DNA from: Clostridiales bacterium
GTDB taxonomy: Bacteria; Bacillota; Clostridia; Lachnospirales; JAQSXR01
NCBI GenBank assembly: GCA_029256575.1
Contig: JAQSXR010000022.1
Coordinates: 1 to 36,754 of the forward strand
DNA length: 36,754 bases
Direction of reading: 5' to 3'
Of this stretch, positions 7,596-16,104 are shown in pieces. Position 1 is the stretch's first letter, and each line of letters starts with the position of its first letter. The notes beneath the pieces were generated by a model. That model saw nothing but the letters and a program-made list of their open reading frames with translations, made no database searches and was not told the DNA's origin. The position numbers and the translations under genes are program-made.

Positions 7596-8852
7596 TTATT
7601 GAATCTTACTTACAAAATCAGGATAACTTTCCATTCCATGTTCGTGAATATCAAGTCCTTGAATTTCTTCAATTGCAGGAACACGAAGACCTACAGTTTT
7701 TTGAATTACTTTAAAAAGAATGAATGTAGTACAAACAGTCCAAGCGGCAACTGCAAGTACCCCGACTGCTTGAATACCAAGAAGCTTAGCACCACCACCA
7801 TAGAATAAACCTGTTATTGCTTTTTCTGTACCTGGGGCATAGTTTGCAAATAATCCTACTAATAATGTACCGCCAACACCATTTAGTAAATGAACACCAG
7901 TAGCACCAACTGGATCGTCAATTTTACAAACTTTATCAATGAATTCCACACCAAACACGATAAGGAAACCAGATATTATACCGATAATTATTGATCCCCA
8001 CATTGTTACTACTTGGCATCCAGCAGTAATAGCAACTAAGCCTGCTAGTGCTCCATTTAGAGTAAGACCAACGTCTGGTTTTTTATACTTAAGCCAAGTG
8101 ATTATCATTGCTACACATGCACCAGCAGCAGCAGCTAAGTTAGTAGTCATTGCTATATGACCTATTTCATTATTAGCAGCAATAGTAGAACCAGGATTAA
8201 ATCCAAACCATCCAAACCAAAGGATAAATACTCCGAGTGCACCAAGAGTTATACTGTGACCAGGGATAGCATTTGAACTACCGTCTTTGTTATACTTTCC
8301 TATTCTTGGCCCAAGTATTGCAGCTCCAACTAGGGATGCCCAACCACCAATGGAGTGAACTACTGTAGAACCAGCAAAATCTACAAAACCAAGGTCAGCT
8401 AACCAACCACCGCCCCATATCCAATGACCAACAACAGGATAAATAACAAGACTGATTACAGCTGAGTATATTACATAGGATAAGAATTTAGTACGTTCAG
8501 CCATTGCGCCAGAAACGATAGTTGCAGCAGTAGCACAAAATACTGTTTGGAAGAAAATAAATACTCCAGGAGTAAGGGCTGTGAATTGAGCTACATTTGT
8601 CATTTGATCCGGATTGAAGAAACCACTTGTTCCGAATAATCCCATAAATGAGTCTCCGAACATAATACCAAAACCAATAATAAAAAATAGTATCGAACCA
8701 ATAGCAAAGTCCATTAAGTTTTTCATTATAATGTTACCAGCGTTTTTTGCTCTAGTAAATCCAGTTTCTACCATTGCAAAGCCAGCTTGCATAAAGAATA
8801 CGAGTGATGCAGCAATCATTGTCCATATAATATCAACATAATTTAATTCCAT
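7596..8852 (-). CDS. amt: Ammonium transporter Amt
   Basis: Integral membrane ammonium channel of 418 residues. Start ATG at 8852, with GGAGGT on the minus strand (complement of 8859-8864). The protein is a run of about eleven hydrophobic helices with Amt landmarks: FFMQAGFAMVETGFTRAKN near the N terminus, GAMAERTKF, VVHSIGGWASLVGAAILG carrying the first conserved pore histidine, and DDPVGATGVHLLNGVGGTLLVGLF carrying the second. There is no cleavable signal peptide of note. It is the last gene of the minus-strand set and follows glnK by 48 bases, the standard pairing in which GlnK plugs the channel when nitrogen is ample. The order glnK then amt is the reverse of the common arrangement. Confidence 0.95.
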   Translation of the reverse strand: MELNYVDIIWTMIAASLVFFMQAGFAMVETGFTRAKNAGNIIMKNLMDFAIGSILFFIIGFGIMFGDSFMGLFGTSGFFNPDQMTNVAQFTALTPGVFIFFQTVFCATAATIVSGAMAERTKFLSYVIYSAVISLVIYPVVGHWIWGGGWLADLGFVDFAGSTVVHSIGGWASLVGAAILGPRIGKYNKDGSSNAIPGHSITLGALGVFILWFGWFGFNPGSTIAANNEIGHIAMTTNLAAAAGACVAMIITWLKYKKPDVGLTLNGALAGLVAITAGCQVVTMWGSIIIGIISGFLIVFGVEFIDKVCKIDDPVGATGVHLLNGVGGTLLVGLFANYAPGTEKAITGLFYGGGAKLLGIQAVGVLAVAAWTVCTTFILFKVIQKTVGLRVPAIEEIQGLDIHEHGMESYPDFVSKIQ

Positions 8853-8900
8853 AAGAATACCTCCGTTTTTTGAGTAAGTTATTATTGTGTCTTAGAAATA

Positions 8901-9239
8901 TTAAAGTGCAGATTCACCGCGTTCGCCAGTACGGATACGAATCGCATCTGCCACATCGATTAAGAAAATTTTGCCATCGCCGGCATCTCCAGTAGACATT
9001 CGTTTACAGACAAGATCTATTATTTTCTCAGCAACTTCTTCCGTAGTAACTGTTTGAATCTTTACTTTAGGTAACAAATTAACTGTATATTTTGTGCCTC
9101 TGTATTGGGCCGTGAACCCCTTTTGATTACCAAATCCCATAATATTACTTAACATAAGACCAGTAGCACCACATTCTTCTAAAATAACTTTTAGTTCCTC
9201 TAGACGTTCTGGTTTAATAATAATTTCAATTTTTTTCAT
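8901..9239 (-). CDS. glnK: P-II nitrogen regulatory protein GlnK
   Basis: Encodes 112 residues. Start ATG at 9239 (MKKIEIIIKPERLEE), placed by AAGGAGAAAT just upstream; a start 18 bases earlier at 9257 would consume the ribosome site. Family features: YRGTKYTVNLLPKVKI is the T-loop with Tyr46 and Tyr51, the latter being the uridylylation site in enterobacterial homologues; TGDAGDGKIFLIDV is the C-terminal P-II signature, with AIRIRTGERG binding nucleotide phosphate. P-II trimers sense ADP/ATP and 2-oxoglutarate and block Amt. Whether Tyr51 is modified here is unknown because no glnD is in the window. It is probably expressed from a leader or read-through downstream of glnN. Confidence 0.95.
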   Translation of the reverse strand: MKKIEIIIKPERLEELKVILEECGATGLMLSNIMGFGNQKGFTAQYRGTKYTVNLLPKVKIQTVTTEEVAEKIIDLVCKRMSTGDAGDGKIFLIDVADAIRIRTGERGESAL

Positions 9240-9302
9240 ACATATTTCTCCTTCCACTTTAAGTGATAAATTGATGTAGTTAATTTAAAATATATACAAC
9301 AA

Positions 9303-9341
9303 AGGCGTGACTACCGGATGGTAGCACGCCTATGTGCAAAT
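9303..9341 (-). terminator. Hairpin between glnN and glnK (terminator or attenuator)
   Basis: Read on the minus strand, a GC-rich hairpin AGGCGTG-CTACC / GGTAG-CACGCCT (arms 9331-9325 plus 9324-9320, and 9315-9311 plus 9309-9303, one bulged base) is followed by TTTGTTGT. It ends glnN transcripts and could attenuate glnK-amt. The eleven bases directly before it (ATTTGCACATA on the minus strand, 9341-9331) occur identically just downstream of the glnN -10 box. No convincing separate glnK promoter was found. Confidence 0.65.
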
Positions 9342-9358
9342 ATAAATTTAGTTGTGGT

Positions 9359-11404
9359 TTATACGTTAAATAATAAATCGGAGTAAGTTGGGTATGGCCA
9401 GTACAGTGTACTAACTATTTCTTCAAGAGCATCTGCAACTGTTCTTAACTCGCCCATAGCTATAAATACAGTATCTCTATAGTATTTAGCAAGATCAAGA
9501 GCATTCGTAATTTCTTTTGCTTTTATATTAGATATTTGAAGAATATCAATCTTTTCTATAAGCGATTCCGTTAAATTAGATACCTTTGTAACGAAAGCTT
9601 CTTCTCTTACTGTAGCTAGGTTTAATCCAGATGCCTTCTTCAAAGCTAGTGAATTTAACAACTCAGTCGAATATTCAATACAAGCTGGTAAAATTTCTTT
9701 ATTCGCCATATCAATCATTGTAAGAGCTTCAATATTAATTGCCTTCGTATAATCTTCAAGTAAAATTTCATAACGTGAATGAATTTCAGCTTCTGAGAAT
9801 ATACCGTGTTTTGTAAATACCTCTATATTCTTAGGAGCAATGAAAGATGGTAGAGCTTCTACGGTCGATCTTAAATTTGGTAAACCACGTTTTTTAGCTT
9901 CTATTACCCAATCTTCGCTATAATTGTTTCCGTTAAATATAATTCTCTTATGTTCTTTAATCGTCTCTTTTACTAATGATTCAACGCATAAATCAAAATC
10001 ATCAGCCTTTTCAAGTATGTTAGCAAATTTTCTAAGTGATTCTGCTACGATTGTATTTATTGTAATATTAATTCCCGCAATACTTTGAGATGAACCAGGC
10101 ATTCTAAATTCGAATTTGTTTCCAGTAAATGCAAAAGGTGAAGTACGGTTTCTGTCTGTTGTATCTTTATTAATAGTTGGTAATGAATCAACACCGGTTA
10201 CGACAATACCTCTAATTTTATCCAATGATGTTTTTCCAGCTTCAATTGCTTCAAGAACATTTGTAAGTTCTTCACCTAAAAACATTGAAACAATAGCAGG
10301 TGGAGCTTCGTTTGCACCTAAACGGTGATCATTTCCTGCAGTTGCTACAGAAACTCTTAATAGATCTCCATAAGTATCAACGGCATCAATTATTGCACTT
10401 AAGAAAAACAAGAACTGTTTGTTGTGAATTGGATCTTCACCTGGTTTTAATAAGTTTTCACCTGATGTAGTACCAAGTGACCAGTTATTATGTTTACCAG
10501 AGCCATTTACACCAGCAAAAGGTTTTTCATGTAAAAGACAAACTAGACCGTGTCTTTTAGCAATTTTCTTCATAAGGTCCATCGTGAGTTGGTTATGATC
10601 AGTTGCTATATTTGTTGTTGAATAAATTGGAGCAAGTTCATGTTGACCTGGTGCAACTTCATTGTGTTTTGTTTTGGCATGCACGCCAAGCTTCCAGAGT
10701 TCTTCATCGAGTTCTTTCATATATGCAGAAACTCTTTCTTTTATTGATCCAAAGTAATGGTCTTCAAGTTCCTGACCTTTTGGAGGCATTGCACCAAAAA
10801 GAGTTCTTCCTGTAAATATTAAGTCTTTACGTTGTTTGTATGTTTCTTCATCTATTAAAAAGTATTCTTGTTCTGGCTTTAAAACTTTAAGAGCTTCTTT
10901 ATTAATTGCTTCCATTGAACGTAGTAGAGGAGTTTTCTTATCTAATACTTCACCACTATATGAACAGAAAGCTGTTGGTATGCAAAGTGAGTCATCTTTA
11001 ACGAAAGCGTATGAAGTTGGGTCCCAAGCAGTATAACCTCTTGCTTCAAATGTTGCACGTAATCCACCTGAAGGAAAACTAGATGCATCAGGTTCGCCAA
11101 GAATAAGTTCTTTGCCTGAGAATTCCATAATGATTTTTCCTTCAACAGAAGGTGAAATAAAAGCATCATGTTTTTCTGCTGTGATACCAGTCATTGGTTG
11201 GAACCAATGTGTAAAATGAGTAGCACCTTTTTCAATTGCCCAATCCTTCATCGCATTTGCGACTACTTGAGCTACAGTTTCATCTAAAGGAGCACCTTCG
11301 TCGATTGTTTTCATTAAAGATTTGAAAGTTTCTTTTGGTAAACGCTCTTTCATAATTGATTCGTTAAAAACATTACTACCAAATAATTCATTTATTTTTT
11401 TCAC
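9359..11404 (-). CDS. glnN: Glutamine synthetase type III
   Basis: ATP-dependent glutamine synthesis from glutamate and ammonium. Encodes 681 residues, close to the usual 700 or so for GSIII and far longer than GSI (about 440). Start is GTG at 11404 ([11 protein letters not shown]), placed by AGGAGG at complement 11413-11418; the open frame extends upstream to 11497 but runs through the leader hairpin. Diagnostic motifs include [21 protein letters not shown] near the N terminus, [44 protein letters not shown] and [21 protein letters not shown], containing metal and substrate residues of the catalytic domain. The C terminus is a helical extension specific to GSIII. Transcribed divergently from the glutamate synthase operon; its leader carries a terminator-like hairpin. 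Confidence 0.95.
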   Translation of the reverse strand: MKKINELFGSNVFNESIMKERLPKETFKSLMKTIDEGAPLDETVAQVVANAMKDWAIEKGATHFTHWFQPMTGITAEKHDAFISPSVEGKIIMEFSGKELILGEPDASSFPSGGLRATFEARGYTAWDPTSYAFVKDDSLCIPTAFCSYSGEVLDKKTPLLRSMEAINKEALKVLKPEQEYFLIDEETYKQRKDLIFTGRTLFGAMPPKGQELEDHYFGSIKERVSAYMKELDEELWKLGVHAKTKHNEVAPGQHELAPIYSTTNIATDHNQLTMDLMKKIAKRHGLVCLLHEKPFAGVNGSGKHNNWSLGTTSGENLLKPGEDPIHNKQFLFFLSAIIDAVDTYGDLLRVSVATAGNDHRLGANEAPPAIVSMFLGEELTNVLEAIEAGKTSLDKIRGIVVTGVDSLPTINKDTTDRNRTSPFAFTGNKFEFRMPGSSQSIAGINITINTIVAESLRKFANILEKADDFDLCVESLVKETIKEHKRIIFNGNNYSEDWVIEAKKRGLPNLRSTVEALPSFIAPKNIEVFTKHGIFSEAEIHSRYEILLEDYTKAINIEALTMIDMANKEILPACIEYSTELLNSLALKKASGLNLATVREEAFVTKVSNLTESLIEKIDILQISNIKAKEITNALDLAKYYRDTVFIAMGELRTVADALEEIVSTLYWPYPTYSDLLFNV

Positions 11405-11435
11405 TGTAATAACCTCCTGGAATTCTAGTTTAAAC

Positions 11436-11473
11436 AAAAAATGGCGCTGTGCGGAGACCCACACAGCGCCATT
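11436..11473 (-). terminator. glnN leader hairpin with U-run (candidate attenuator)
   Basis: On the minus strand AATGGCGCTGTG (11473-11462) pairs perfectly with CACAGCGCCATT (11451-11440), and a TTTTTG run follows. The T-run is present only in the minus-strand direction. It lies between the glnN promoter (11498-11526) and the glnN start (11404), so it would end most transcripts about 60 bases after initiation unless relieved. This is the layout of an attenuator. I did not find the paired hexaloop hairpins expected of an ANTAR-controlled leader. Confidence 0.7.
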
Positions 11474-11497
11474 GCTGTTCGAAATTAATATGTGCAA

Positions 11498-11526
11498 ATT
11501 TTATCACGGAATATGCAACGTGTCAA
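11498..11526 (-). promoter_or_regulatory. Sigma-A promoter of glnN
   Basis: Minus strand: TTGACA (complement 11521-11526), spacer of exactly 17 bases, TAAAAT (complement 11498-11503). A near-consensus promoter. Predicted start of transcription is near 11490, about 18 bases before the leader hairpin. Confidence 0.85.
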
Positions 11527-11582
11527 TAGGTAAATTGCAAAAATAGTTAAAATTAAGTAATTTAGTGAATATTAAGAGGATG

Positions 11583-11620
11583 AACTTGTACAAAATGCAA
11601 GTTGTACCAAGAAAACTTGC
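11583..11620. promoter_or_regulatory. Operator-like inverted repeats upstream of glutamate synthase promoter
   Basis: AACTTG (11583-11588), CAAGTT (11598-11603) and AACTTG (11614-11619) form overlapping inverted pairs; the second pair extends to GCAAGTT/AACTTGC. They end 11 bases before the -35 box of the glutamate synthase promoter, a typical activator position, and lie between two divergent promoters. No regulator is assigned. Confidence 0.45.
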
Positions 11621-11630
11621 AAAAAAGGTA

Positions 11631-11659
11631 TTGACCTCAAAAAAAATATATTGTATAAT
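11631..11659 (+). promoter_or_regulatory. Sigma-A promoter of glutamate synthase operon
   Basis: TTGACC (11631-11636), spacer of 17 bases, TATAAT (11654-11659). Expected start of transcription is near 11666, giving a leader of about 90 bases. Confidence 0.88.
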
Positions 11660-11673
11660 AAGGAAAGAACAAT

Positions 11674-11711
11674 GGCGTTCATAAGGGGATAATAGTCTCT
11701 TTGTGGGCGCT
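11674..11711 (+). other. Glutamate synthase leader hairpin (candidate attenuator)
   Basis: GCGTTCATAA (11675-11684) pairs with TTGTGGGCGC (11701-11710) using several G-U pairs, and the inner GGGGA/TCTCT stem (11685-11689 with 11696-11700) closes the hexaloop TAATAG. The T-rich TTTATTATTT follows. It starts about 9 bases after the predicted transcription start. Sequence before and inside it (GAACAATGGCG, GTCTC, GGCGC) echoes the glnN leader hairpin. Confidence 0.55.
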
Positions 11712-11754
11712 TTATTATTTATAAACTGAATTATATACAAGGAGGATATTCAAC

Positions 11755-12855
11755 ATGCTAAAAGAAGGGCAAGTAAGAATCCCATCAGGGTGTGCCATAT
11801 CAGGCATATTTTCAAAATCAGGTGAAAATATTTGTGGAGATAAAATAGTTAAGTCAATCGCTACAATGCATGATCGTTCGAATGGATTAGGTGGGGGATT
11901 TGCAGGGTATGGAATTTACCCAGAATATAAGGACTTATATGCTTTTCACGTATTTTTCGACAATATGACTGCCCGAGAAAACACGGAAAAGTTCTTAGAT
12001 AGACATTTTGATGTAGTTAATTTATCTCGAATCCCTACTAAGAAAATACCACAGATTACAAATGAACCTCTTATTTGGAGATATTTTGTTAATCCATTGG
12101 CAACAAAATTGGCGGAATCACAGTTAGGGGAACTTGAATTTATTACAAGATGTGTAATAAATATCAACAACCGAATCGATGGAGCTTATGTTTTTTCAAG
12201 CGGAAAGAATATGGGCGTATTTAAAGCAGTAGGTTTTCCGGAAGATGTAGGCGAATTCTACAGACTAGAAGAATATGAAGGATACTCATGGACTGCTCAC
12301 GGAAGATATCCGACGAATACACCAGGATGGTGGGGCGGAGCTCATCCATTTGCATTGCTAGACTATTCAATTGTTCATAATGGTGAAATCTCAAGCTATG
12401 ACGCAAACAGAAGATTTGTTGAAATGTTTGGCTACAAATGTTCATTACAAACAGATACTGAAGTTATTACCTATATTATTGATTATCTGAACCGAAGACA
12501 GGGATTATCTCTTGAAGATGTAGCTACCGTAATAGCAGCACCTTTCTGGAGCCGAATTGATAAGATGGATACCCAGACAAAAGAAAAAATTACTTATTTA
12601 AGAAATACATTTGCAAGTTTATTAATAACAGGACCATTTTCAATTATATTAGGATTTAATGGTGGAATGATGGCTTTAAATGATAGATTGAAATTACGTT
12701 CTATGGTTGCTGCAGAGAAGGGCGAAACAGTTTACTTTGCCAGTGAAGAGTGTGCAATTAGGGTTATTGAAGAAAATCCAGACAGAATTTGGTCACCAAA
12801 GGGTGGCGAACCACTAATCGTAACTTTAAATGGAGGTGTTAATAGTGGCAATTAA
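11755..12855 (+). CDS. Glutamate synthase, glutamine amidotransferase subunit (class II)
   Basis: Encodes 366 residues from ATG 11755 behind AAGGAGGATATT. Corresponds to the amidotransferase domain that is fused at the N terminus of classical GltB but is a separate protein in the archaeal-type enzyme. It should hydrolyse glutamine and pass ammonia to the FMN subunit. Cys13 in SGCAISGIFS is the expected N-terminal nucleophile after removal of a 12-residue leader. Class II landmarks follow: GRYPTNTPGWWGGAHPF and SIVHNGEISSY with the conserved Asn-Gly-Glu, then ECAIRVIEENPDRIW near the C terminus. It overlaps the next gene by 11 bases, so translation is coupled and an equimolar complex is expected. 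First gene of the operon. Confidence 0.88.
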   Translation: MLKEGQVRIPSGCAISGIFSKSGENICGDKIVKSIATMHDRSNGLGGGFAGYGIYPEYKDLYAFHVFFDNMTARENTEKFLDRHFDVVNLSRIPTKKIPQITNEPLIWRYFVNPLATKLAESQLGELEFITRCVININNRIDGAYVFSSGKNMGVFKAVGFPEDVGEFYRLEEYEGYSWTAHGRYPTNTPGWWGGAHPFALLDYSIVHNGEISSYDANRRFVEMFGYKCSLQTDTEVITYIIDYLNRRQGLSLEDVATVIAAPFWSRIDKMDTQTKEKITYLRNTFASLLITGPFSIILGFNGGMMALNDRLKLRSMVAAEKGETVYFASEECAIRVIEENPDRIWSPKGGEPLIVTLNGGVNSGN

Positions 12856-14350
12856 TTTTATTTATCCAGAATATGAAGTAATAAGAAATAAAGACCGCTG
12901 TATTTCATGCCGTGCGTGTGAAAGACAATGTGCCAATGAGGTACATAGCTATGATAAAGAGCTTGGTATTATGTGCGCAGATGAATCAAAATGTGTAGAT
13001 TGTCATCGTTGCGTATCAATTTGCCCAACTAGAGCTTTAAAAATCGTTAAATCTGATCATACATTTAGAGAAAATGCTAACTGGAAAGATCAAACGATAA
13101 ATGAAATATACCGTCAAGCAGACTCGGGCGGAGTATTGTTGTCCTCAATGGGAAATCCAAAAGACTATCCTGTATACTGGGATAAGATATTGATTAATGC
13201 GTCTCAAGTAACAAATCCATCCATTGATCCACTCCGAGAACCAATGGAAACAAAAACGTTCCTTGGAAAAAAAGATCAAAAGGTTAAGTTTGATGAAAAT
13301 GGAAAATTGATTACAAAGACAGAACCAAATATTGAATTATCTGTTCCAATTATGTTTTCTGCTATGAGTTATGGATCAATAAGTTATAACGCACATGAAA
13401 GCTTAGCACGTGCTGCTGAAGAACTTGGTATTTTGTATAACACAGGAGAAGGCGGACTTCACGAAGATTTCTACCAATATGGTAAAAATACAATTGTTCA
13501 AGTGGCATCAGGCCGTTTTGGGGTACATCGTGGTTATTTAGAAGCAGGAGCAGCAATCGAAATTAAAATGGGTCAAGGAGCGAAGCCTGGAATAGGTGGA
13601 CATTTACCTGGAGCCAAAATAGTTGGAGATGTATCAAAGACTCGTATGATTCCTGAAGGAACAGATGCTATATCACCTGCTCCACATCATGACATATATT
13701 CTATAGAAGATTTAAGACAATTAGTTTTCTCGCTTAAGGAAGCCTCCGATTATAAGAAACCAGTAATCGTTAAGATAGCTGCCGTTCATAATGTAGCAGC
13801 AATTGCATCAGGAGTTGCTAGAAGTGGGGCAGATATTATAGCAATAGATGGTTATCGAGGCGGAACTGGAGCAGCACCAACAAGAATCAGAGACAATGTT
13901 GGTATACCAATCGAACTAGCATTAGCAGCAGTTGATGAAAGATTACGAGAAGAAGGTATTAGAAATGATGTGTCTGTTGTAGTTGGGGGATCAATACGAT
14001 CAAGCGCTGATGCAGTAAAGGCAATTGCGCTTGGTGCAGATGCTGTATATATTGGAACAGCTGCACTACTAGCTTTAGGTTGTCACTTATGTAGAAGTTG
14101 CCATACGGGTAAGTGTAATTGGGGTATCGCAACACAAAGACCTGACTTGGTTAAGAGACTTAATCCTGAGGTTGGTTACAAAAGATTAGTGAATCTTGTA
14201 ACTGCATGGGAACATGAAATAAAAGAAATGATGGGTGGAATGGGTATTAACTCAATTGAAGCACTCAAAGGTAACCGTTTAATGCTAAGGGGCATTGGAC
14301 TAAATGAAAGAGAACTTCAAATCTTAGGAATAAAACATGCAGGTGAATAA
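12845..14350 (+). CDS. Glutamate synthase, FMN/iron-sulfur catalytic subunit
   Basis: Encodes 501 residues. The GTG at 12845 is chosen because GGAGGT lies at 12832-12837; an in-frame ATG at 12830 contains that site. The N terminus has two 4Fe-4S motifs (Cys19/22/25/29 and Cys50/53/56/60). The body is the FMN-binding barrel of glutamate synthase: PIMFSAMSYGSISYNAHESL, NTGEGGLHEDFY, KPGIGGHLPGAKI and the flavin site GGSIRSSADAVKAIALGADAV. Cys413/416/419/424 in CHLCRSCHTGKC matches the 3Fe-4S site region. It makes two glutamates from 2-oxoglutarate and glutamine-derived ammonia using two electrons. The added N-terminal ferredoxin domain is the archaeal-type feature and suggests electrons arrive through the ferredoxin-like protein encoded next rather than a GltD subunit. 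Confidence 0.92.
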   Translation: MAINFIYPEYEVIRNKDRCISCRACERQCANEVHSYDKELGIMCADESKCVDCHRCVSICPTRALKIVKSDHTFRENANWKDQTINEIYRQADSGGVLLSSMGNPKDYPVYWDKILINASQVTNPSIDPLREPMETKTFLGKKDQKVKFDENGKLITKTEPNIELSVPIMFSAMSYGSISYNAHESLARAAEELGILYNTGEGGLHEDFYQYGKNTIVQVASGRFGVHRGYLEAGAAIEIKMGQGAKPGIGGHLPGAKIVGDVSKTRMIPEGTDAISPAPHHDIYSIEDLRQLVFSLKEASDYKKPVIVKIAAVHNVAAIASGVARSGADIIAIDGYRGGTGAAPTRIRDNVGIPIELALAAVDERLREEGIRNDVSVVVGGSIRSSADAVKAIALGADAVYIGTAALLALGCHLCRSCHTGKCNWGIATQRPDLVKRLNPEVGYKRLVNLVTAWEHEIKEMMGGMGINSIEALKGNRLMLRGIGLNERELQILGIKHAGE

Positions 14351-14432
14351 ACTTTTACTAAAAACTATAATGTAGTATTTTTGAAAATTAAAAAATTTGC
14401 TTTGTAAAATTTTGAAAGGCAGGATTCAATAA

Positions 14433-14864
14433 ATGAAAAAAGTGTACGTTAACGAAGAATGGTGTTTAGGTTGTCATTTGTGTGAATATTATTGTGCTTT
14501 TGCTAACAGTGGAATTACCGATATGGTTAAGGCTCTTAAGGACAAAAAGATAAATCCGAGAATACAAATAGAAGAAGGCGGCGATGTATGTTTTGCAGTT
14601 TCGTGTCGCCACTGCGAAGAACCTTTGTGCGTTAAAGGGTGTATTACAGGTGCGATTACGATCGTAGACGGAGTAGTAAGTGTTGATAGGGAAAAATGCG
14701 TATCCTGTTATACCTGTATATTATCTTGTCCATATGGAGCAGTTATGCCATCTGACGAGGGTGCTATACAAAAATGCGAACTTTGTGTAAAAAATGCAGG
14801 TGGTGAGCCGAATTGTGTTAAAGGATGTCCAAACAAAGCAATAGTATTTGAGGAAAGGGGTTAA
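14433..14864 (+). CDS. Polyferredoxin electron-transfer subunit (HycB/CooF-like)
   Basis: Encodes 143 residues from ATG 14433 with a moderate AAAGGCAGG site. Sixteen cysteines arranged for four 4Fe-4S clusters are visible: CLGCHLCEYYC, CRHCEEPLCVKGC, CVSCYTCILSCP and CELC followed by CVKGCP. This is the pattern of the HycB/DmsB/CooF electron-transfer family. There is no signal peptide, so it is cytoplasmic. It lies between the FMN subunit and the flavoprotein, so it probably wires the flavoprotein to the glutamate synthase core. The 82-base gap before it is the widest in the operon and holds no clear terminator. Confidence 0.88.
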   Translation: MKKVYVNEEWCLGCHLCEYYCAFANSGITDMVKALKDKKINPRIQIEEGGDVCFAVSCRHCEEPLCVKGCITGAITIVDGVVSVDREKCVSCYTCILSCPYGAVMPSDEGAIQKCELCVKNAGGEPNCVKGCPNKAIVFEERG

Positions 14865-14868
14865 AAAT

Positions 14869-16104
14869 ATGAACTATGTAATAATAGGAAATTCAACAGC
14901 AGGAATTGGGACAGTTGAAGGTATTAGAAAACATGATAAATCAGGTGAAATAATAATAATTTCCAATGAAAAGCACCATACTTATTCAAGACCTCTAATT
15001 TCTTACCTACTATATGGAAAAACAACAGAAGAAAAGATGAAATATCGCAAAGATTCTTTTTATGAAGATAATAATGCAAAATTAGTATTTGGAAATGTTC
15101 TCAGTATTGATGATAAGAAAAAGACCGTTAATCTTGAGAATGGTGAAAGCATTTCATATGATAAATTATTAGTTGGAGCAGGGTCGAAACCTTTTGTTCC
15201 ACCAATGCAGGGGCTAGAATCTGTTAAGAATAAATTTACTTTTATGTCATTAGACGATGCGAAGGCTTTGGAAGCAATTATTACAAGTGAAACTAGAGTA
15301 CTGATAATTGGAGCAGGCTTAATAGGACTAAAGGCTGCGGAAGGGTTATCGAAAAGGGTTGCAAGTATTACGGTAGTGGATATGGCAACAAGAGTATTAC
15401 CTAGTATACTAGATGAAGAAGGTTCAAAAATTGTTGAAGAACATCTTGTGAAAAGCAATATTAAATGTATTTTGGGAACAACAACGAAGGAACTATTTGA
15501 AGAAAAAGCGATTTTATCAAATGGTGATGAAATTAACTTTGATGTTTTAATAGTAGCTGTTGGTGTAAGACCAAATACGGAACTAGTTAAAGATATAGGC
15601 GGCCAAGTTAATCGCGGCATTCAAATAAATACAAAATGTGAAACTTCTATTAATGATATCTATTCAGCAGGTGATTGCACGGAAAGTTATGATATTACAA
15701 CAGGAGAAAATAAAATACTTGCGATACTCCCAAATGCGTATATGCAAGGTGAAGTAGCAGGAATAAATATGGCAGGTGGTAATAAAGAATATACAAATGC
15801 TATTCCGATGAATGCGATGAGTATTCTAGGACTACATATGATAACCGCTGGTAGCTATGATGGTGAACAAATTATTACGAAAGCAGAAAATGCGTATAAG
15901 AAATTAGTAGTAAGAGACGGGCTGCTAGTAGGCTATATTATGATAGGTGAAGTAAATAGAGCAGGCATTTATACTTCATTAATAAGGGATAAAGTTCAAC
16001 TTGATTCAGTTGATTTTGAAGTGCTTAAGAATAAACCTCAACTTATCGCTTTTTCTAAGCAGGTAAGAATGCAAAAGTTAGGTGGTGTTAAGAATGATAA
16101 TTAA
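14869..16104 (+). CDS. FAD-dependent NAD(P)H oxidoreductase of glutamate synthase operon
   Basis: Encodes 411 residues from ATG 14869, preceded by AGGAAAGGGG; the frame opens earlier at 14848 inside the previous gene. It has the two-nucleotide-fold pattern of the pyridine-nucleotide-disulfide oxidoreductase superfamily: N-terminal FAD motif NYVIIGNSTAGIGT (the usual third Gly is replaced within GNSTAG), NAD(P) motif VLIIGAGLIGLKAAEGL near residue 145, and a second FAD motif DIYSAGDCTE near residue 265. No redox-active CxxC is present, so it resembles rubredoxin/ferredoxin reductases and the NirB N-terminal part, not thioredoxin reductase. Likely role: hydride entry to the polyferredoxin. It overlaps the next gene by 11 bases. 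Confidence 0.87.
   Translation: MNYVIIGNSTAGIGTVEGIRKHDKSGEIIIISNEKHHTYSRPLISYLLYGKTTEEKMKYRKDSFYEDNNAKLVFGNVLSIDDKKKTVNLENGESISYDKLLVGAGSKPFVPPMQGLESVKNKFTFMSLDDAKALEAIITSETRVLIIGAGLIGLKAAEGLSKRVASITVVDMATRVLPSILDEEGSKIVEEHLVKSNIKCILGTTTKELFEEKAILSNGDEINFDVLIVAVGVRPNTELVKDIGGQVNRGIQINTKCETSINDIYSAGDCTESYDITTGENKILAILPNAYMQGEVAGINMAGGNKEYTNAIPMNAMSILGLHMITAGSYDGEQIITKAENAYKKLVVRDGLLVGYIMIGEVNRAGIYTSLIRDKVQLDSVDFEVLKNKPQLIAFSKQVRMQKLGGVKNDN

Noticed and set aside
11436-11473. ANTAR-type antitermination leader in front of glnN
   Set aside because: The expected two small hairpins with hexaloops bearing the conserved A and G were not found; only a single terminator-like stem is supported.
11504-11740. 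78-codon minus-strand frame in the glnN/glutamate synthase intergenic region
   Set aside because: It covers both divergent promoters and has no ribosome site.
15060-15620. 186-codon minus-strand open frame inside the flavoprotein gene
   Set aside because: A shadow of the strongly supported plus-strand gene; low-complexity Ser/Thr/Ile composition and no ribosome site.
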